Assembly: GCF_014851805.1 (NCBI RefSeq) | Contig: NZ_JACVAK010000001.1 | Coordinates: 1,488,001 to 1,552,000, forward strand | DNA from: Pseudoxanthomonas sp. PXM02 | GTDB lineage: Bacteria > Pseudomonadota > Gammaproteobacteria > Xanthomonadales > Xanthomonadaceae | DNA length: 64,000 nucleotides | Reading direction: 5' to 3' | Shown here: one piece after another, positions 37,579 to 46,870 of the stretch | Layout: each line of letters begins with the position of its first letter | How positions within the stretch are numbered: the first letter of the stretch is position 1 | The notes under the pieces: model-generated | Seen by the model: the letters and a program-made list of their open reading frames with translations, nothing else | What the model was told of the DNA's origin: nothing | The model's database searches: none | Position numbers and translations under genes: made by a program

Positions 37579-38091
37579 TCACTGACCCAGGTAGTCCACC
37601 TTGCCGAGCGGCACACCGTTGTGGCGCAGGATCGCGTACGCCGTGGTGACGTGGAAGAACAGGTTCGGCAGCGCGAATCCGAACAGGTAGCCGCGACCGT
37701 CGAACTGCAGGTCGCCGCGCGTACGCGTGGACAGGGTGACCGCGCGCGTCTCGCTGCCTTGCAGTGCCGCTTCGTCGAACGTGCGCAGGTAGTCCGAGAC
37801 CGCATCGAGGCGGGCGTAGAGTTCGTCGAACGTGGTTTCAGTGTCCTCGAAACGCGGCGACTCCAGCCCGGCCAGGCGCGCAGCGCCGAACTTCGCGGTG
37901 TCGGTCGCGATCTGCACCTGCCGCACCAGCGGCAGCATGTCCTCGTACAGGCGCGCCTGCAGGAGGACGGCGGGATCGTCGCCACGCTCGCGGGCATGCG
38001 CCTCTCCCTTCTCCAACACATGGCGCAGGTTGCCCAGCGCGCGCAGGAAGACGGGGACGGAAACCTGGTACATCGACAGCGCTGCGCTCAT
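37579..38091 (-). CDS. DUF1993 family protein
   Basis: 170 residues from ATG 38091. DUF1993 pattern: LSMYQVSVPVFLRALGNLRHVLEKGE, ARLYEDMLPLVRQVQIATDTAK, and the closing FFHVTTAYAILRHNGVPLGK with a conserved His. It resembles the DinB/four-helix hydrolase-like fold. It is cytoplasmic with unknown function. It belongs to the conserved backbone rather than to the neighbouring unusual locus. Confidence 0.88.
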   Translation of the reverse strand: MSAALSMYQVSVPVFLRALGNLRHVLEKGEAHARERGDDPAVLLQARLYEDMLPLVRQVQIATDTAKFGAARLAGLESPRFEDTETTFDELYARLDAVSDYLRTFDEAALQGSETRAVTLSTRTRGDLQFDGRGYLFGFALPNLFFHVTTAYAILRHNGVPLGKVDYLGQ

Positions 38092-38249
38092 GGAGGGCGT
38101 TCCTGGAGAGTGGTGCGTGAGGATAGGCGCCTGCGCGGACATTGATTAGCCGGTCATCGCGGGAGAGTGCATCCCAGCGGAGGCGCGCTCGAAGCGCTCG
38201 GGCAGGCCGCCTGGGGTAGCATCAGCGCCCCCCGTCTTCGAGTTGCCCC

Positions 38250-38768
38250 ATGCCTGCCTGGACCGACCTGCTCCGCGATATCCCCGATTTCCCGAAGCCC
38301 GGCATCCTGTTCAAGGACATCACGCCGGTGCTGGCGGACGCGGAGGCTTTCGCGGGCGCAATCGCCGCAATGGCGGAACCCTGGCGCGGCGTGGCGCTCG
38401 ATGCCGTCGTGGGCATCGAAGCGCGCGGATTCATTCTGGGTGCTGCGCTCGCACGCGAACTCGATGTCGGCTTCGTCCCCGTGCGCAAGCCGGGCAAGCT
38501 GCCGGGACACACGCTGTCGCTGGAATACGGACTGGAGTACGGGCGCGACCGGCTTGAGATACACGCGGACGCGATGCCGGCCGGCGCACGCGTCATCGTG
38601 ATCGACGACGTGCTGGCGACCGGCGGCACGCTGAAGGCCGGCGTGCAGCTGGTCGAACAGCAGGGCGCGGTGGTTGTCGGCACGGGCGTGCTGGTGGAAC
38701 TCGGCTTCCTGCACGCACGCGATGCCTGGGAGCACGTTGCGCCGCTGCACGCGGCGGCGGTGTACTGA
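38250..38768 (+). CDS. apt: adenine phosphoribosyltransferase
   Basis: 172 residues, the usual length. The start [23 protein letters not shown] and the middle [14 protein letters not shown] are typical of Apt. The PRPP-binding loop is [16 protein letters not shown]. It salvages adenine to AMP with PRPP in the cytoplasm. The surroundings add nothing to this assignment. Confidence 0.96.
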   Translation: MPAWTDLLRDIPDFPKPGILFKDITPVLADAEAFAGAIAAMAEPWRGVALDAVVGIEARGFILGAALARELDVGFVPVRKPGKLPGHTLSLEYGLEYGRDRLEIHADAMPAGARVIVIDDVLATGGTLKAGVQLVEQQGAVVVGTGVLVELGFLHARDAWEHVAPLHAAAVY

Positions 38769-38809
38769 CGTGACTGCCGGATCGCTGGCCGCGGCCCGCG
38801 CGCTCCTGC

Positions 38810-39019
38810 TCAGTCCGCTACGCGAGTGACGTAGGCACCGGTTCCGAGGATCTGGAAGGTGTCGTTGTCGACGCGGCGCACGTGGCTGCCATCTTCGAGC
38901 ACATAGGTGGGCGCTTGCGCCGCCTTGCCGTGCGCGGCCTCGGCATCATCGGCCCGGTTCACCTGGATGCGGCAGCGACGGCCGGAAGCATCCTGCGCGG
39001 TGAAGACATGCGTGGTCAT
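38810..39019 (-). CDS. small conserved hypothetical protein
   Basis: 69 residues, with AGGAG before the ATG. No signal peptide. A beta-rich small domain: HVFTAQDASGRRCRIQV at the start, then TYVLEDGSHVRRVDNDTFQI. Function unknown. Good ribosome site and codon bias support it as a real gene, convergent with apt. Confidence 0.7.
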   Translation of the reverse strand: MTTHVFTAQDASGRRCRIQVNRADDAEAAHGKAAQAPTYVLEDGSHVRRVDNDTFQILGTGAYVTRVAD

Positions 39020-39069
39020 GGGAACTCCTGCATGCAGTGACAGGGAACCCGAGGATAGGTGACCCGGTG

Positions 39070-39195
39070 TTAAGCCTCGCGGCGTGGAACGTCAGTGATT
39101 CGTCGCGCCATCCAAACAAAAAGAGGGGGAGGCGTTGCACCTCCCCCTCCGGCGCGTGAGCGCGAAGCCGGCCATGTGTCGGGCATGGACGGCAT
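39070..39195 (-). CDS. possible 41-residue ORF with hairpin-occluded ribosome site
   Basis: ATG 39195 follows AAGGAG by 7 bases. This ribosome site is half buried in a stem, GCACTCC/GGAGTGC (39200-39206 with 39215-39221). A strong terminator hairpin lies inside the frame. The encoded peptide is not recognisable, so it may instead be part of a small regulatory RNA. The rest of 39020-39356 contains no other gene I can support. Confidence 0.22.
   Translation of the reverse strand: MPSMPDTWPASRSRAGGGGATPPPLFVWMARRITDVPRREA
39114..39149 (-). terminator. Rho-independent terminator (leftward)
   Basis: GAGGGGGAGG (39123-39132), a 7-base loop and CCTCCCCCTC (39140-39149). On the minus strand the hairpin is followed by TTTTTGTTTG. 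It probably ends the transcript coming from the transposase-like gene or from a small RNA between them. Confidence 0.75.
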
Positions 39196-39356
39196 GGGTG
39201 CACTCCTTGGGGTTGGAGTGCCCCACCTAGCCGCCGGCAGGGGAACACCAGCGGGTAGCGGTGTGCGAGAGGCCGGATCCGGGCAGCGCCGAGCCACCTC
39301 GCTTTTAAATAACCTGCCCCTAGCCTTCGCATCAGGGCACGGGGAGCAGGACATCG

Positions 39357-39836
39357 TCAGGACGCCCGCATCGCGCGACTGAGGTACTTGGTGTTGTTGC
39401 GGAGCAGATAGCGCTGGATCAGCGCATTCAGGTCCAGCGCGCGCGGGTCCTGTGGATCGAAATGCGCCAGGACCTGCGCCCAGTTGCCGTCCTGCGCCCA
39501 GCGGATGAAGCGCACGTAGATGCCGTGCCAAGAGCCGAATTCGGGGGGCAGGTCCGACCAATAGGCACCGGTCTGTGCGACCCACAGGACGGCCTCGATG
39601 AAGCGGCGCGCGTTGCCACCATGGCGCGCCCGGGCCCCCACGCGACCGGGCAATGCCTGCATCAGTTGCTTCCATTCTTCCGGCGTAAGCCGTTGCATGA
39701 TCGGCCACTGGCTCAACGCACGCGGCCCGATGCCGTGTGGCGTGGCCGCGGTGGCGGACGGTGCCGTCGTCGCCGGCAACTCGACGCGCGCGCCCGCTGC
39801 TTCCTCTTCACTACGCAGCGCGGCATCACTTCCCAT
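39357..39836 (-). CDS. isolated IS5-type transposase N-terminal domain protein (DUF4096)
   Basis: 159 residues from ATG 39836, with GGAGG upstream. After a low-complexity Ala/Glu/Thr head, residues 65-140 match the DUF4096 domain that opens IS5-family transposases: LTPEEWKQLMQALP, RRFIEAVLWVAQTGAYWSDLP, FGSWHGIYVRFIRWAQDG. No DDE catalytic half follows and no terminal inverted repeats are seen. The frame ends cleanly after a further 40 residues. It may be a domesticated DNA-binding protein or a transposon remnant; a good ribosome site and an intact frame favour the first. Confidence 0.7.
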   Translation of the reverse strand: MGSDAALRSEEEAAGARVELPATTAPSATAATPHGIGPRALSQWPIMQRLTPEEWKQLMQALPGRVGARARHGGNARRFIEAVLWVAQTGAYWSDLPPEFGSWHGIYVRFIRWAQDGNWAQVLAHFDPQDPRALDLNALIQRYLLRNNTKYLSRAMRAS

Positions 39837-40086
39837 GTGCCGGCCTCCGATGCGCTGCTGCCTCAATCCCCTTTGCCGCCCCACCACCCACACTCTTCAA
39901 ACTCCGCATGACATCCTCTTGTGGCCGTCGCGTTCCTGTACACCTCTTCCATCCCTTCCCAGCGCCCCGTGACTCCTTGCGTTCCGGCAATCAATCCCGC
40001 GAAGCCGGCGTTACGGCTTGCATGAAAATCGCCGGAGGGGTCATATATGCAAGGGACAAGATCGTGATGACAGGCACATTCCGGAC

Positions 40087-40749
40087 ATGACCGGCAAGCA
40101 AGACATCGGGGGGACGTGGCCCGCGGGAACCGACCTGCCGGGCGCCCTCGACGTCGGGTCGATCCCCCCCCCAGACCCGGACTCGGTCACCCAGTTGCTG
40201 AACGAGGTCCAGAACGGGCAGCCGGGTGCGTGGAACCGCATTTACGCGCTCCTGTACAGGGACCTGCACCAGATCGCCCGCTCGCAGATCCGGCAGCAGC
40301 GGCGGGGCCATGTCCGCTCGCCGACCTCGCTGATCAGCGAGACATGGCTGAAGCTCGCCAGCGCCGATTTCAGCGTGGAGAACCGTGCCCATCTGGTGGC
40401 CCTGGTCGCCCGCGCCATGCGCTTCGTCCTGCTGGATGAGGTCCGCCGCGCACTCGCCGAGAAGCGCGGCGAAGGCATGGACCTGTTGCCGCTGGACGAG
40501 AGCACCGAGCCCGGCCAGAGCTCCCGGCTGGAACAGCTGCTGATCCTCGACCAGGCCCTGAACGACCTGGCCAACCTGGATGCCCGGCTGGCGCAAGTGG
40601 TCGAGATGCGCTACTTCGGCGGTCTCAGCGAACTGGAAATCGCCGGGGTCCTCAAAGTGACCGAACGCACCGTGCGCCGTGACTGGCGTAAAGCCCGGGC
40701 GTTCCTGTTCAGCCATCTGGGCGACGGCGAGTTGCCTGACCCGCTCTGA
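40087..40749 (+). CDS. X6-type ECF RNA polymerase sigma factor (TIGR02999 group)
   Basis: 220 residues from ATG 40087. Region 2: WNRIYALLYRDLHQIARSQIR, with SPTSLISETWLKLA; then FVLLDEVRRALAEKRG. Region 4: VEMRYFGGLSELEIAGVLKVTERTVRRDWRKA. This is the Xanthomonad X6 sigma subfamily, which typically sits next to a Ser/Thr kinase with a TPR tail. Here only a short ORF resembling the kinase N-terminus follows, while a complete kinase of that type lies 12 kb away at 52467. Confidence 0.9.
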   Translation: MTGKQDIGGTWPAGTDLPGALDVGSIPPPDPDSVTQLLNEVQNGQPGAWNRIYALLYRDLHQIARSQIRQQRRGHVRSPTSLISETWLKLASADFSVENRAHLVALVARAMRFVLLDEVRRALAEKRGEGMDLLPLDESTEPGQSSRLEQLLILDQALNDLANLDARLAQVVEMRYFGGLSELEIAGVLKVTERTVRRDWRKARAFLFSHLGDGELPDPL

Positions 40750-40915
40750 GTCCAGCGCCGCTTGGTAGCGGCGGGCATGTCCGGTATCACATTCGATATC
40801 CGAAGTGCCCTGATGTGCCCCGATATCTTCCCCGCCCTTCGCGCCCTCTCGCCTACTGCCGTGCCATGCGGCAAGGCGCACCGGCCAACGCCACCTTCTT
40901 TGCGAAGCCGTCGCG

Positions 40916-41164
40916 ATGAAGCAGGCCAGGGCCCTCGCGATGCTCCTGTTCGACACCTACTCCGAGATGGGGGACGAGGAGCAGGCGCAGGCCCTGGCCA
41001 CCCTCCGGACGGTCGACCCCGCCGTCCATGACGCCCTGGTCCAGTTGCTCGTCACCGATGTCCTGGACCATACCCTCGACGCGCGCCCCTGGCTTGCCGG
41101 TGCCGTCCCTGCACCTGCAGACGATGATGAGATCGATGACCCGCCCTGCTGCGACGGGAAGTGA
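40916..41164 (+). CDS. short ORF like the N-terminus of an X6-associated Ser/Thr kinase
   Basis: 82 residues. LLFDTYSEMGDEEQAQALATL with DPAVHDALVQLLVTD lines up without gaps with the first 55 residues of the full kinase at 52467 (LFEDYVALAPSERAQALERL and EPDVHLALEAMLIAD). After that the frame ends in an acidic DDDEIDDPPCCDGK tail, and no kinase domain follows. It sits where the partner kinase of an X6 sigma factor normally lies. It is therefore either a remnant of a deleted kinase gene or a free-standing regulatory head. No strong ribosome site precedes it. Confidence 0.5.
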   Translation: MKQARALAMLLFDTYSEMGDEEQAQALATLRTVDPAVHDALVQLLVTDVLDHTLDARPWLAGAVPAPADDDEIDDPPCCDGK

Positions 41165-41437
41165 CGCTTGCCCTTCAGGAAGCACGGTCGTAATGCCCTC
41201 CGCCATCGATCGGGAACTCCACACAGATGCGAACGGCATCCCCTGCTACCCAGTGCAACTCGTACTTGTGTCGTCCGTCGCATTCCGCGTCACATTCAAG
41301 ACGGCACCCGGTCACGTACCGCATCCGATGTGACGCGGACGCACGGAAGTGAGACGGCGTTAGCAGCCAGCCCACCCGCCGCTCTCGCTAGCATGGTGGC
41401 CTCTTTCCCACATCGGTTTTCCGCACAAGGAGTGCAG

Positions 41438-41860
41438 ATGACGATCCATGCAGCCACCGCGTTCTCCGGCATCTGGCAGCTGTTGCCCGAACAATGCGAC
41501 TACCAGCTGGGGCACGCGCCCCGCCGCGGACATTACCGTCTGGACTGTGCGGATGACGGCGCACTGTCGATCGCCTCGGAATGGTTCGGCAGGAACGGCA
41601 AGCGCCATCGGGCGGCGTTCGATGGGCGCGCCGACGGCACGCCTTATCCCTATCACGGCACTCCGCATGCGGATGCATTGAGTTTCGAATCGGTATCGCC
41701 CACGCAGCTGCACTCCACCACGTGGCATGACGGCCAGGAAGTACAGTGGTCGGAGCGCGAACTGGTCGACGCCGATACCCTGGTGATCCGCATGCGCGGC
41801 CACCTCAGCGATGGACGCAGCTACACCAACGTCGGCGTGTTCCGTCGCCAGGACAGTTGA
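41438..41860 (+). CDS. uncharacterised lipocalin-like small protein
   Basis: 140 residues from ATG 41438, with AAGGAG 5 bases before. No signal peptide. A beta-rich pattern, with FSGIWQLLPEQCDYQLGHAP at the start, YPYHGTPHADALSFE, and TLVIRMRGHLSDGRSYTNVGVF at the end, resembles the small lipocalin/calycin-like proteins of unknown role. It ends before a bidirectional terminator. The 273 bases before it (41165-41437) hold nothing convincing. Confidence 0.65.
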   Translation: MTIHAATAFSGIWQLLPEQCDYQLGHAPRRGHYRLDCADDGALSIASEWFGRNGKRHRAAFDGRADGTPYPYHGTPHADALSFESVSPTQLHSTTWHDGQEVQWSERELVDADTLVIRMRGHLSDGRSYTNVGVFRRQDS

Positions 41861-41892
41861 CGGGATGGCCTGACGTTCCTCATGCCGAAAGG

Positions 41893-41925
41893 CAAAAAAA
41901 GGGCGCCCTGGGGCGCCCTTTTTCG
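41893..41925. terminator. bidirectional Rho-independent terminator
   Basis: AAAAAGGGCGCC (41896-41907) pairs with GGCGCCCTTTTT (41912-41923). An A-run on the left and a T-run on the right serve both converging genes. Confidence 0.9.
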
Positions 41926-41962
41926 TTCCGCTCAAGGCGGCAATGGTTCGAGGGCCTTGGCC

Positions 41963-42799
41963 TCAGCGCGTCTGCACGCAGTTCTGCAGCCACAGCACCC
42001 GCTTGAAATCGTCGTAACGCAGGAACTGCCCCTTGAACACGACCCGGTCGCCCTTGCGGAAGGTCAGCACGTTGGCCAGCTGGTTCGGCTTGAACAGGCA
42101 GGCCACGCCCACGCGCGGCTCGTTGTCGCCAGGCACCTGCAGCAGACCGGAGCCGGGCTGCGGAATCTCGAACGAGACGTTGTAGTCCTCGCCATCCTCC
42201 TGCACGTAGTCCACACGACCACGCAGCGCGTAGTTGCGTCCCTTGTGGCGTGCGGTCACCGCCACCGCGTTGCCCTTGGCCTCGCGCGCGATCTCGCGCG
42301 AGAACACGTACACGTCCTTCACGGTCACGTCGGCGTTGTTCTGCGTTTTCGCGCCTTGTGCCGCCGCCGTACGACCTTCCTTGCCACCCTTGAGCTTGGC
42401 CAGGATCTCGCACATGTACGGACGCATCGCGTCCTGCTTGGCCAGTTGGCCCTTCTCGGTCTTCACCGTCATCTGCACCACCGCCGCACTGCCTTCCTCG
42501 CTGACATTGATCAGCGTCGGGATCGCGCGGGTGGTGCCGGTGGAGCGCTGCTCGACGAGCATCGCGCCGGTTTCGACGTCTTCGGTGATCACGTCCATCT
42601 TCTCGCCGATCATGATGCCGCGCATCTGCGCCATCGCATCCTTCACCGACTGGTCGGGCACGGTGACGCGGCTGGAGAAATCGGTGCCGGAGAAGATGCT
42701 GCCGGACTTGCTGAAGTTGTCCTCGCATTCACCCGCGATGGCCGCGGGCGCCACGCTCGCCAGGGCGAACGCGATGGCGGCAAGTAGCTTGTTGGTCAT
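41963..42799 (-). CDS. exported OB-fold (tRNA_anti-like) protein
   Basis: 278 residues from ATG 42799, with GAGGA upstream; the longer frame to 42943 lacks support. The signal peptide ends at ASVAPAAIAG, about residue 22. The mature part contains VTVKDVYVFSREI..GNAVAVTARHKGRNYALRG and CLFKPNQLANVLTFRKGDRVVFKG, the repeated beta pattern of tRNA_anti-like OB folds found in periplasmic proteins. Four or more Cys suggest disulfides. The function is not known to me. Confidence 0.75.
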   Translation of the reverse strand: MTNKLLAAIAFALASVAPAAIAGECEDNFSKSGSIFSGTDFSSRVTVPDQSVKDAMAQMRGIMIGEKMDVITEDVETGAMLVEQRSTGTTRAIPTLINVSEEGSAAVVQMTVKTEKGQLAKQDAMRPYMCEILAKLKGGKEGRTAAAQGAKTQNNADVTVKDVYVFSREIAREAKGNAVAVTARHKGRNYALRGRVDYVQEDGEDYNVSFEIPQPGSGLLQVPGDNEPRVGVACLFKPNQLANVLTFRKGDRVVFKGQFLRYDDFKRVLWLQNCVQTR

Positions 42800-42968
42800 G
42801 TGGTCCTCACATAGTGGAAGTAGCGGGCATCCCGGACACAACGCGCCATGCTCCCCACCCGCGAAGGATCCGTCCCCACGGCATTCTGGCAAGGTCGGGC
42901 AACACATCACAAGCTCCCTGCACCTTAGAATCTCGCCTTCCACTTCAAACAGACATCAAATCCGCACC

Positions 42969-43415
42969 ATGGAACACACGATGCGCGCACGCCGGCACCC
43001 ACTCCGCATCGTTGCTGTCGCCGGCCTTCTGTCGCTCGCCACTGGCGCGCATGGCCGCGATGCACCGCCACCGCGCACCCTGCCTGCGAACGTCCAGGCG
43101 GACGTCGTCGCGATCGCGGAGCACCTGGCGCAGGTGCAGGAAGTGGACGCGACGCTGGCCTGCGGCAAGGCCGTGGACAATGCGCGCCATGGCGTGGAAA
43201 CGATGCTTGAGGTCGCCGAAAAGAACCGGCGGGACGGCTACATGACCCAGGCCGCCTACGAAGCCATGGCGCCCGCCCTGCAGTCGCTGCTGGGCGTATT
43301 GACCGTACCGGACTGCGAGGCCGCCACGGGCACGCGGCGCGATTTCTACCAGTGCATGTCCAGCGACTACAACCACGTCGTGGCGTGCGGCAAGGCGCAT
43401 CCGTTCGAGCCCTGA
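42969..43415 (+). CDS. uncharacterised exported protein
   Basis: 148 residues from ATG 42969 (an ATG at 42981 is also possible). A signal peptide (LRIVAVAGLLSLATGAHG) is followed by a mostly helical mature domain of about 115 residues with four Cys (LACGKAV, PDCEAA, QCMSSD, VACGKA), likely two disulfides. It is probably periplasmic. The upstream part of the frame runs antisense to the OB-fold gene and is not coding. No family recognised. Confidence 0.65.
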   Translation: MEHTMRARRHPLRIVAVAGLLSLATGAHGRDAPPPRTLPANVQADVVAIAEHLAQVQEVDATLACGKAVDNARHGVETMLEVAEKNRRDGYMTQAAYEAMAPALQSLLGVLTVPDCEAATGTRRDFYQCMSSDYNHVVACGKAHPFEP

Positions 43416-43526
43416 TGCGGCCCGCGAGGTTGACCGCATACGCCCGCACCGTCACCCTTTCCGCATGATCCCGCATTTCTTCTCCTGCTCGCCGTGCGCT
43501 TCCCTCCCCTCCGCTGAGGTGCGCTG

Positions 43527-44105
43527 ATGTCGTGGCCCGAGCTCAATGGCTGGCTGCAGGAAGGCGCCCGTGTCGCGATTCCGATCGCCCAGGCGCTCGC
43601 GATCCTGCTGGGCGCATGGCTGCTTCTGCGCGTGCTGCGGATCATCGTGCGCCGCATCTGCGACAGCTACCACCTTCCGGCCCAGGTGGCGGTCAGCGCG
43701 CGCCGCCTGCTGGGCGTGCTGGTGTACATGTCCGCCTTCATGCTGGCACTGGGGCGACTGGGCGTGTCCGGCAGCGTCCTGTGGACGGCGCTCACCGGCT
43801 TCACGGCCGTCGCCGCGGTGGCGTTCTTCGCCGCATGGAGCGTGCTGTCGAACATCTTCTGCAGCGTGCTGATCCTCACCACGCGGCCGTTCCGCGTGCA
43901 CGACCACATCGAAGTGCTGGAGAACGGCGACAAGCCCGGCCTGCGTGGTCGCGTCATCGACATCAACCTGCTCTACACCACGCTGCTGGAAGAAGACGCG
44001 CTGCGCGGCGACACCGTGCTGCAGATTCCGAACAGCCAGTTCTTCCAGCGCACGACACGGCGCTGGCGTTCCGGCTCGCCTCCGGCGGCCACGTCGCCGG
44101 AGTAA
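43527..44105 (+). CDS. short MscS-family mechanosensitive channel-like protein
   Basis: 192 residues, with TGAGGTG before the ATG. Three hydrophobic helices (about 14-36, 59-78 and 86-108) are followed by the MscS beta domain (RPFRVHDHIEVLENG, GRVIDINLLYTTL, QIPNSQFFQ). The pore-helix region VAAVAFFAAWSVLSNIFCSVLIL is recognisable. The C-terminal alpha/beta cage domain of E. coli MscS is absent: the chain stops about 15 residues after NSQFF. It is probably a minimal family member in the inner membrane that could gate on tension, but this is untested. Confidence 0.8.
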   Translation: MSWPELNGWLQEGARVAIPIAQALAILLGAWLLLRVLRIIVRRICDSYHLPAQVAVSARRLLGVLVYMSAFMLALGRLGVSGSVLWTALTGFTAVAAVAFFAAWSVLSNIFCSVLILTTRPFRVHDHIEVLENGDKPGLRGRVIDINLLYTTLLEEDALRGDTVLQIPNSQFFQRTTRRWRSGSPPAATSPE

Positions 44106-44118
44106 GCGTCGTCTTGCT

Positions 44119-46689
44119 TCAACCCGCAGGAACGGGCCGTTCCACGCGCATCGATGGCCGGCGCTGCACGCCGGTCCTGAACATCGCCACGGCCTGCTCC
44201 AGTCCGCGGGCCTGCTGATCCATTTCGCGGGCCGCCGCGGAGGCTTCCTCCACCAGCGCGGCGTTCTGCTGCGTGACCTCGTCCATCTGGGTGATGGTGC
44301 GGTTGACCTGTTCGATTCCTGAGCTCTGCTCCTGCGATGCCAAGGAAATCTCGGCCATGATGTCGGTGACGCAACGCACCGAGGCCACGATCTTCCCCAT
44401 CGTGGCGCCAGCCTGGTTCACCAGCGCCGAACCATCGGCGACTTTGTCCACCGAGGTCTCGATCAGGCCCTTGATCTCCTTGGCCGCGTTGGCCGAACGC
44501 TGGGCGAGCGCCCGCACTTCCGACGCGACGACCGCGAATCCGCGACCCTGCTCGCCTGCGCGCGCCGCTTCCACCGCGGCATTCAACGCCAGGATGTTGG
44601 TCTGGAACGCGATGCCGTCGATGGTCGCGATGATCTCGGCGATCCGCTTCGACGACTGCTCGATGTCCTGCATGGTCGTGATCACCTTGCCGACCACCTC
44701 GCCGCCCTGCGAAGCGACGCTCGCCGCGCCGATCGCCAGCTGGTTGGCCTGACGGGCGGATTCGGCGTTCTGCCGCACGGTGGAGGTCAGTTCTTCCATC
44801 GACGCGGCCGTCTCCTCCAGATTGGCCGCCTGCTGCTCCGTGCGGCGCGACAGATCGCTGTTGCCGGCCGCGATCTCGCCGGCGGCGGTGGTGATCGAGG
44901 CCGATGCCTGCTGGATAATCCCCACGATCTCCGTCAGCTGGACGACGGTGGCGTTGGCGTCGTCGCGCATGCGGGCGAAGACACCGTGGAAGTCGCCCTC
45001 CATGCGCGCGGTCAGGTCGCCCTGCGACAGCGCGGCCAACAGCCCCTGCAGCGATGACAGGTTGTACTGGAAAGCCTCCAGCAGCCGGTTGGTGCTGCTT
45101 GCGAGCGTCAGCACGAACCCCTGCTTGCCCTCCAGCACCACGCGCCCCTGCAGGTCCCCACGCGCGGCAGCATCCACCACCGCTGCGATCTCCCGTTCGA
45201 CCAGCGTCTCCACCGCGCGGCTGCGCCACTCGACAGCCGCGCCGATCCGCACCCCCTCCACCACAACGGGCGTGATGGCCCACTGGTAGCGCACGCCGCC
45301 GTGTTCGACCTCTTCCTCGAACGCCGCCTCGCCCGCCCCCAGCCGGTGCTGCACGCCGCCGAACGCCGGATGCAGCTGCGCGGCCGGTGCACTGTGCAGC
45401 GTCGCGACGTCCGGCACCTCGGCCTGCAAGGTCCGGTTGGCATACACGACCACGCCGTCGGCATCCAGCATCATCAGCCCGGTCTGCGCGCAATCCAGTG
45501 CCTGTCGTGCGCGTTCGTTCTCGCGTGCAGCGGCCCGCTCGGCCTCGATGCGCGCGCGCAGGCGGCCCCGCATGTGCGTCAGTGCTGCGGCCAGCCTGCC
45601 GATCTCATCGTGCGGGTTGTGTACCGTCAGCGGGGTGTCCAGACGATCTTCGGCAATGTCGGTGGCGAAGCGCAGCGTGTCTTCGATGGGGCGGCGGACC
45701 GCGCGCAACACCATCGACAACGTCGCGATCAGTGCGGCGGACACCAGCAGCCACGTCAGCATGAAGAACCCGTCGATCCAGCGGCCGCGTGCGCGTTGTT
45801 CCGCGCGTGCCGCCGCCAGCGCCTGTGCCTGGCTGTCCTGCAACGCGATCAACGCGGGACTGATGGCGGCGGCGGTGTCTTCCAGCGCCTGCGCTTCGAC
45901 ATCCAGCCCCACGCGCGCCGCCGTGTAGGCCAGCAACGCGCCCTGATAGGCGTCCATCCCGGCGCGCAGCGCATCCTGAGCGTCGGCGGGCAGCGCCGAT
46001 GCGCCCAGCGCAAGGTCGAACGGCAGCTTCTCTTCGCTGACGCGATCGGTATGCGCGGTATCGCCGGTCAGCAGGAACTGGCTTTCGTGCCGCCGCATCC
46101 GCTGCACGTGGGCCATCAGGGCGGTGGAGCCTTGTGCTTCGACGTCGGTCTCCAGCGTGGTGGCAGCCGCATCGAGCAACGCGCGCAACCCTGTCTCGCC
46201 CTGGCCCATTTCGTCCACGCGGGCATTGAGCGACGTGATGCCGTCGCCGAACTGCGCGACCTGCGCGGCAACATCCTGCAACGGGGGCGAGCGACGCACG
46301 CCTGTCGCGACCTTCGTCGCGGTCTCCAGCGTGGACGCCAGTTGCTGCCGCGCTGCGTCGAGCTCGTTGCGATGCACGTCCGACAGGCTGTGCGCGTACG
46401 CGGTCTGCAGGCGGCGCGCCTCGGCGACCTGCTGCGCCAGCGTGCCGGCCAGTACCGCCTGCGCCTGATGGCCGGCGAACGTGTCGCCCGCGCGCTCCGC
46501 GCCTACACTGGCGCGCCAGTAGGCCAGCGCGATCACCAGCAGGCCGAGGCCGGAGACCAGCAGACTGGCCTGGATCTTGCCCGCCAGGCTCATGCGGGCC
46601 AGGCGCGTGGACGACACGCCGCGCAAACTGCGGACGACGGTGTCGGCGGCGCGGAGGAAAGACGACTTCAGGGATTCGGGGGAGGCCAT
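44119..46689 (-). CDS. methyl-accepting chemotaxis protein
   Basis: 856 residues from ATG 46689. One helix near residues 40-60, a periplasmic helical sensor of about 240 residues, a second helix ([20 protein letters not shown]), HAMP, then a PAS-like cytoplasmic segment ([19 protein letters not shown]). The signalling hairpin follows, with the invariant tip region [20 protein letters not shown]. It feeds a CheA/CheW complex to steer motility. No CheR-binding pentapeptide lies at the C-terminus (ends RPVPAG). A predicted FliA promoter lies just upstream. Ligand unknown. Confidence 0.93.
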   Translation of the reverse strand: MASPESLKSSFLRAADTVVRSLRGVSSTRLARMSLAGKIQASLLVSGLGLLVIALAYWRASVGAERAGDTFAGHQAQAVLAGTLAQQVAEARRLQTAYAHSLSDVHRNELDAARQQLASTLETATKVATGVRRSPPLQDVAAQVAQFGDGITSLNARVDEMGQGETGLRALLDAAATTLETDVEAQGSTALMAHVQRMRRHESQFLLTGDTAHTDRVSEEKLPFDLALGASALPADAQDALRAGMDAYQGALLAYTAARVGLDVEAQALEDTAAAISPALIALQDSQAQALAAARAEQRARGRWIDGFFMLTWLLVSAALIATLSMVLRAVRRPIEDTLRFATDIAEDRLDTPLTVHNPHDEIGRLAAALTHMRGRLRARIEAERAAARENERARQALDCAQTGLMMLDADGVVVYANRTLQAEVPDVATLHSAPAAQLHPAFGGVQHRLGAGEAAFEEEVEHGGVRYQWAITPVVVEGVRIGAAVEWRSRAVETLVEREIAAVVDAAARGDLQGRVVLEGKQGFVLTLASSTNRLLEAFQYNLSSLQGLLAALSQGDLTARMEGDFHGVFARMRDDANATVVQLTEIVGIIQQASASITTAAGEIAAGNSDLSRRTEQQAANLEETAASMEELTSTVRQNAESARQANQLAIGAASVASQGGEVVGKVITTMQDIEQSSKRIAEIIATIDGIAFQTNILALNAAVEAARAGEQGRGFAVVASEVRALAQRSANAAKEIKGLIETSVDKVADGSALVNQAGATMGKIVASVRCVTDIMAEISLASQEQSSGIEQVNRTITQMDEVTQQNAALVEEASAAAREMDQQARGLEQAVAMFRTGVQRRPSMRVERPVPAG

Positions 46690-46718
46690 GCGCGTATTCC
46701 GGACAGAATGACGCATCG

Positions 46719-46745
46719 GTATCGGCCGTTCCCGCAGGAACTTTA
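46719..46745 (-). promoter_or_regulatory. FliA (sigma-28) promoter of the chemoreceptor gene
   Basis: On the minus strand TAAAGTTC (46745-46738), an 11-base gap and GCCGATAC (46726-46719) match the flagellar sigma-28 consensus TAAAGTTT-N11-GCCGATAA at 14 of 16 positions, 30 bases before the start codon. Confidence 0.85.
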
Positions 46746-46870
46746 GCGCCCGATCGAACGGCACGTGTGCGGTTCCGCGATGCCGTCGTTGTACAGCGCG
46801 TGCGCTACAGCACGATGACGACGGCGACTGACGCGGAACTGTCACGGAAGCGCGCTAGCGTGCCGCCCCC

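Noticed and set aside
41193..41333. 46-codon plus-strand ORF in the same gap
   Set aside because: No ribosome site and no family resemblance.
41175..41375. Minus-strand ORF with a CRLECDAECDG segment before the lipocalin-like gene
   Set aside because: Some residue patterns look protein-like, but there is no ribosome site and no recognisable family. Evidence is too weak to list as a gene.
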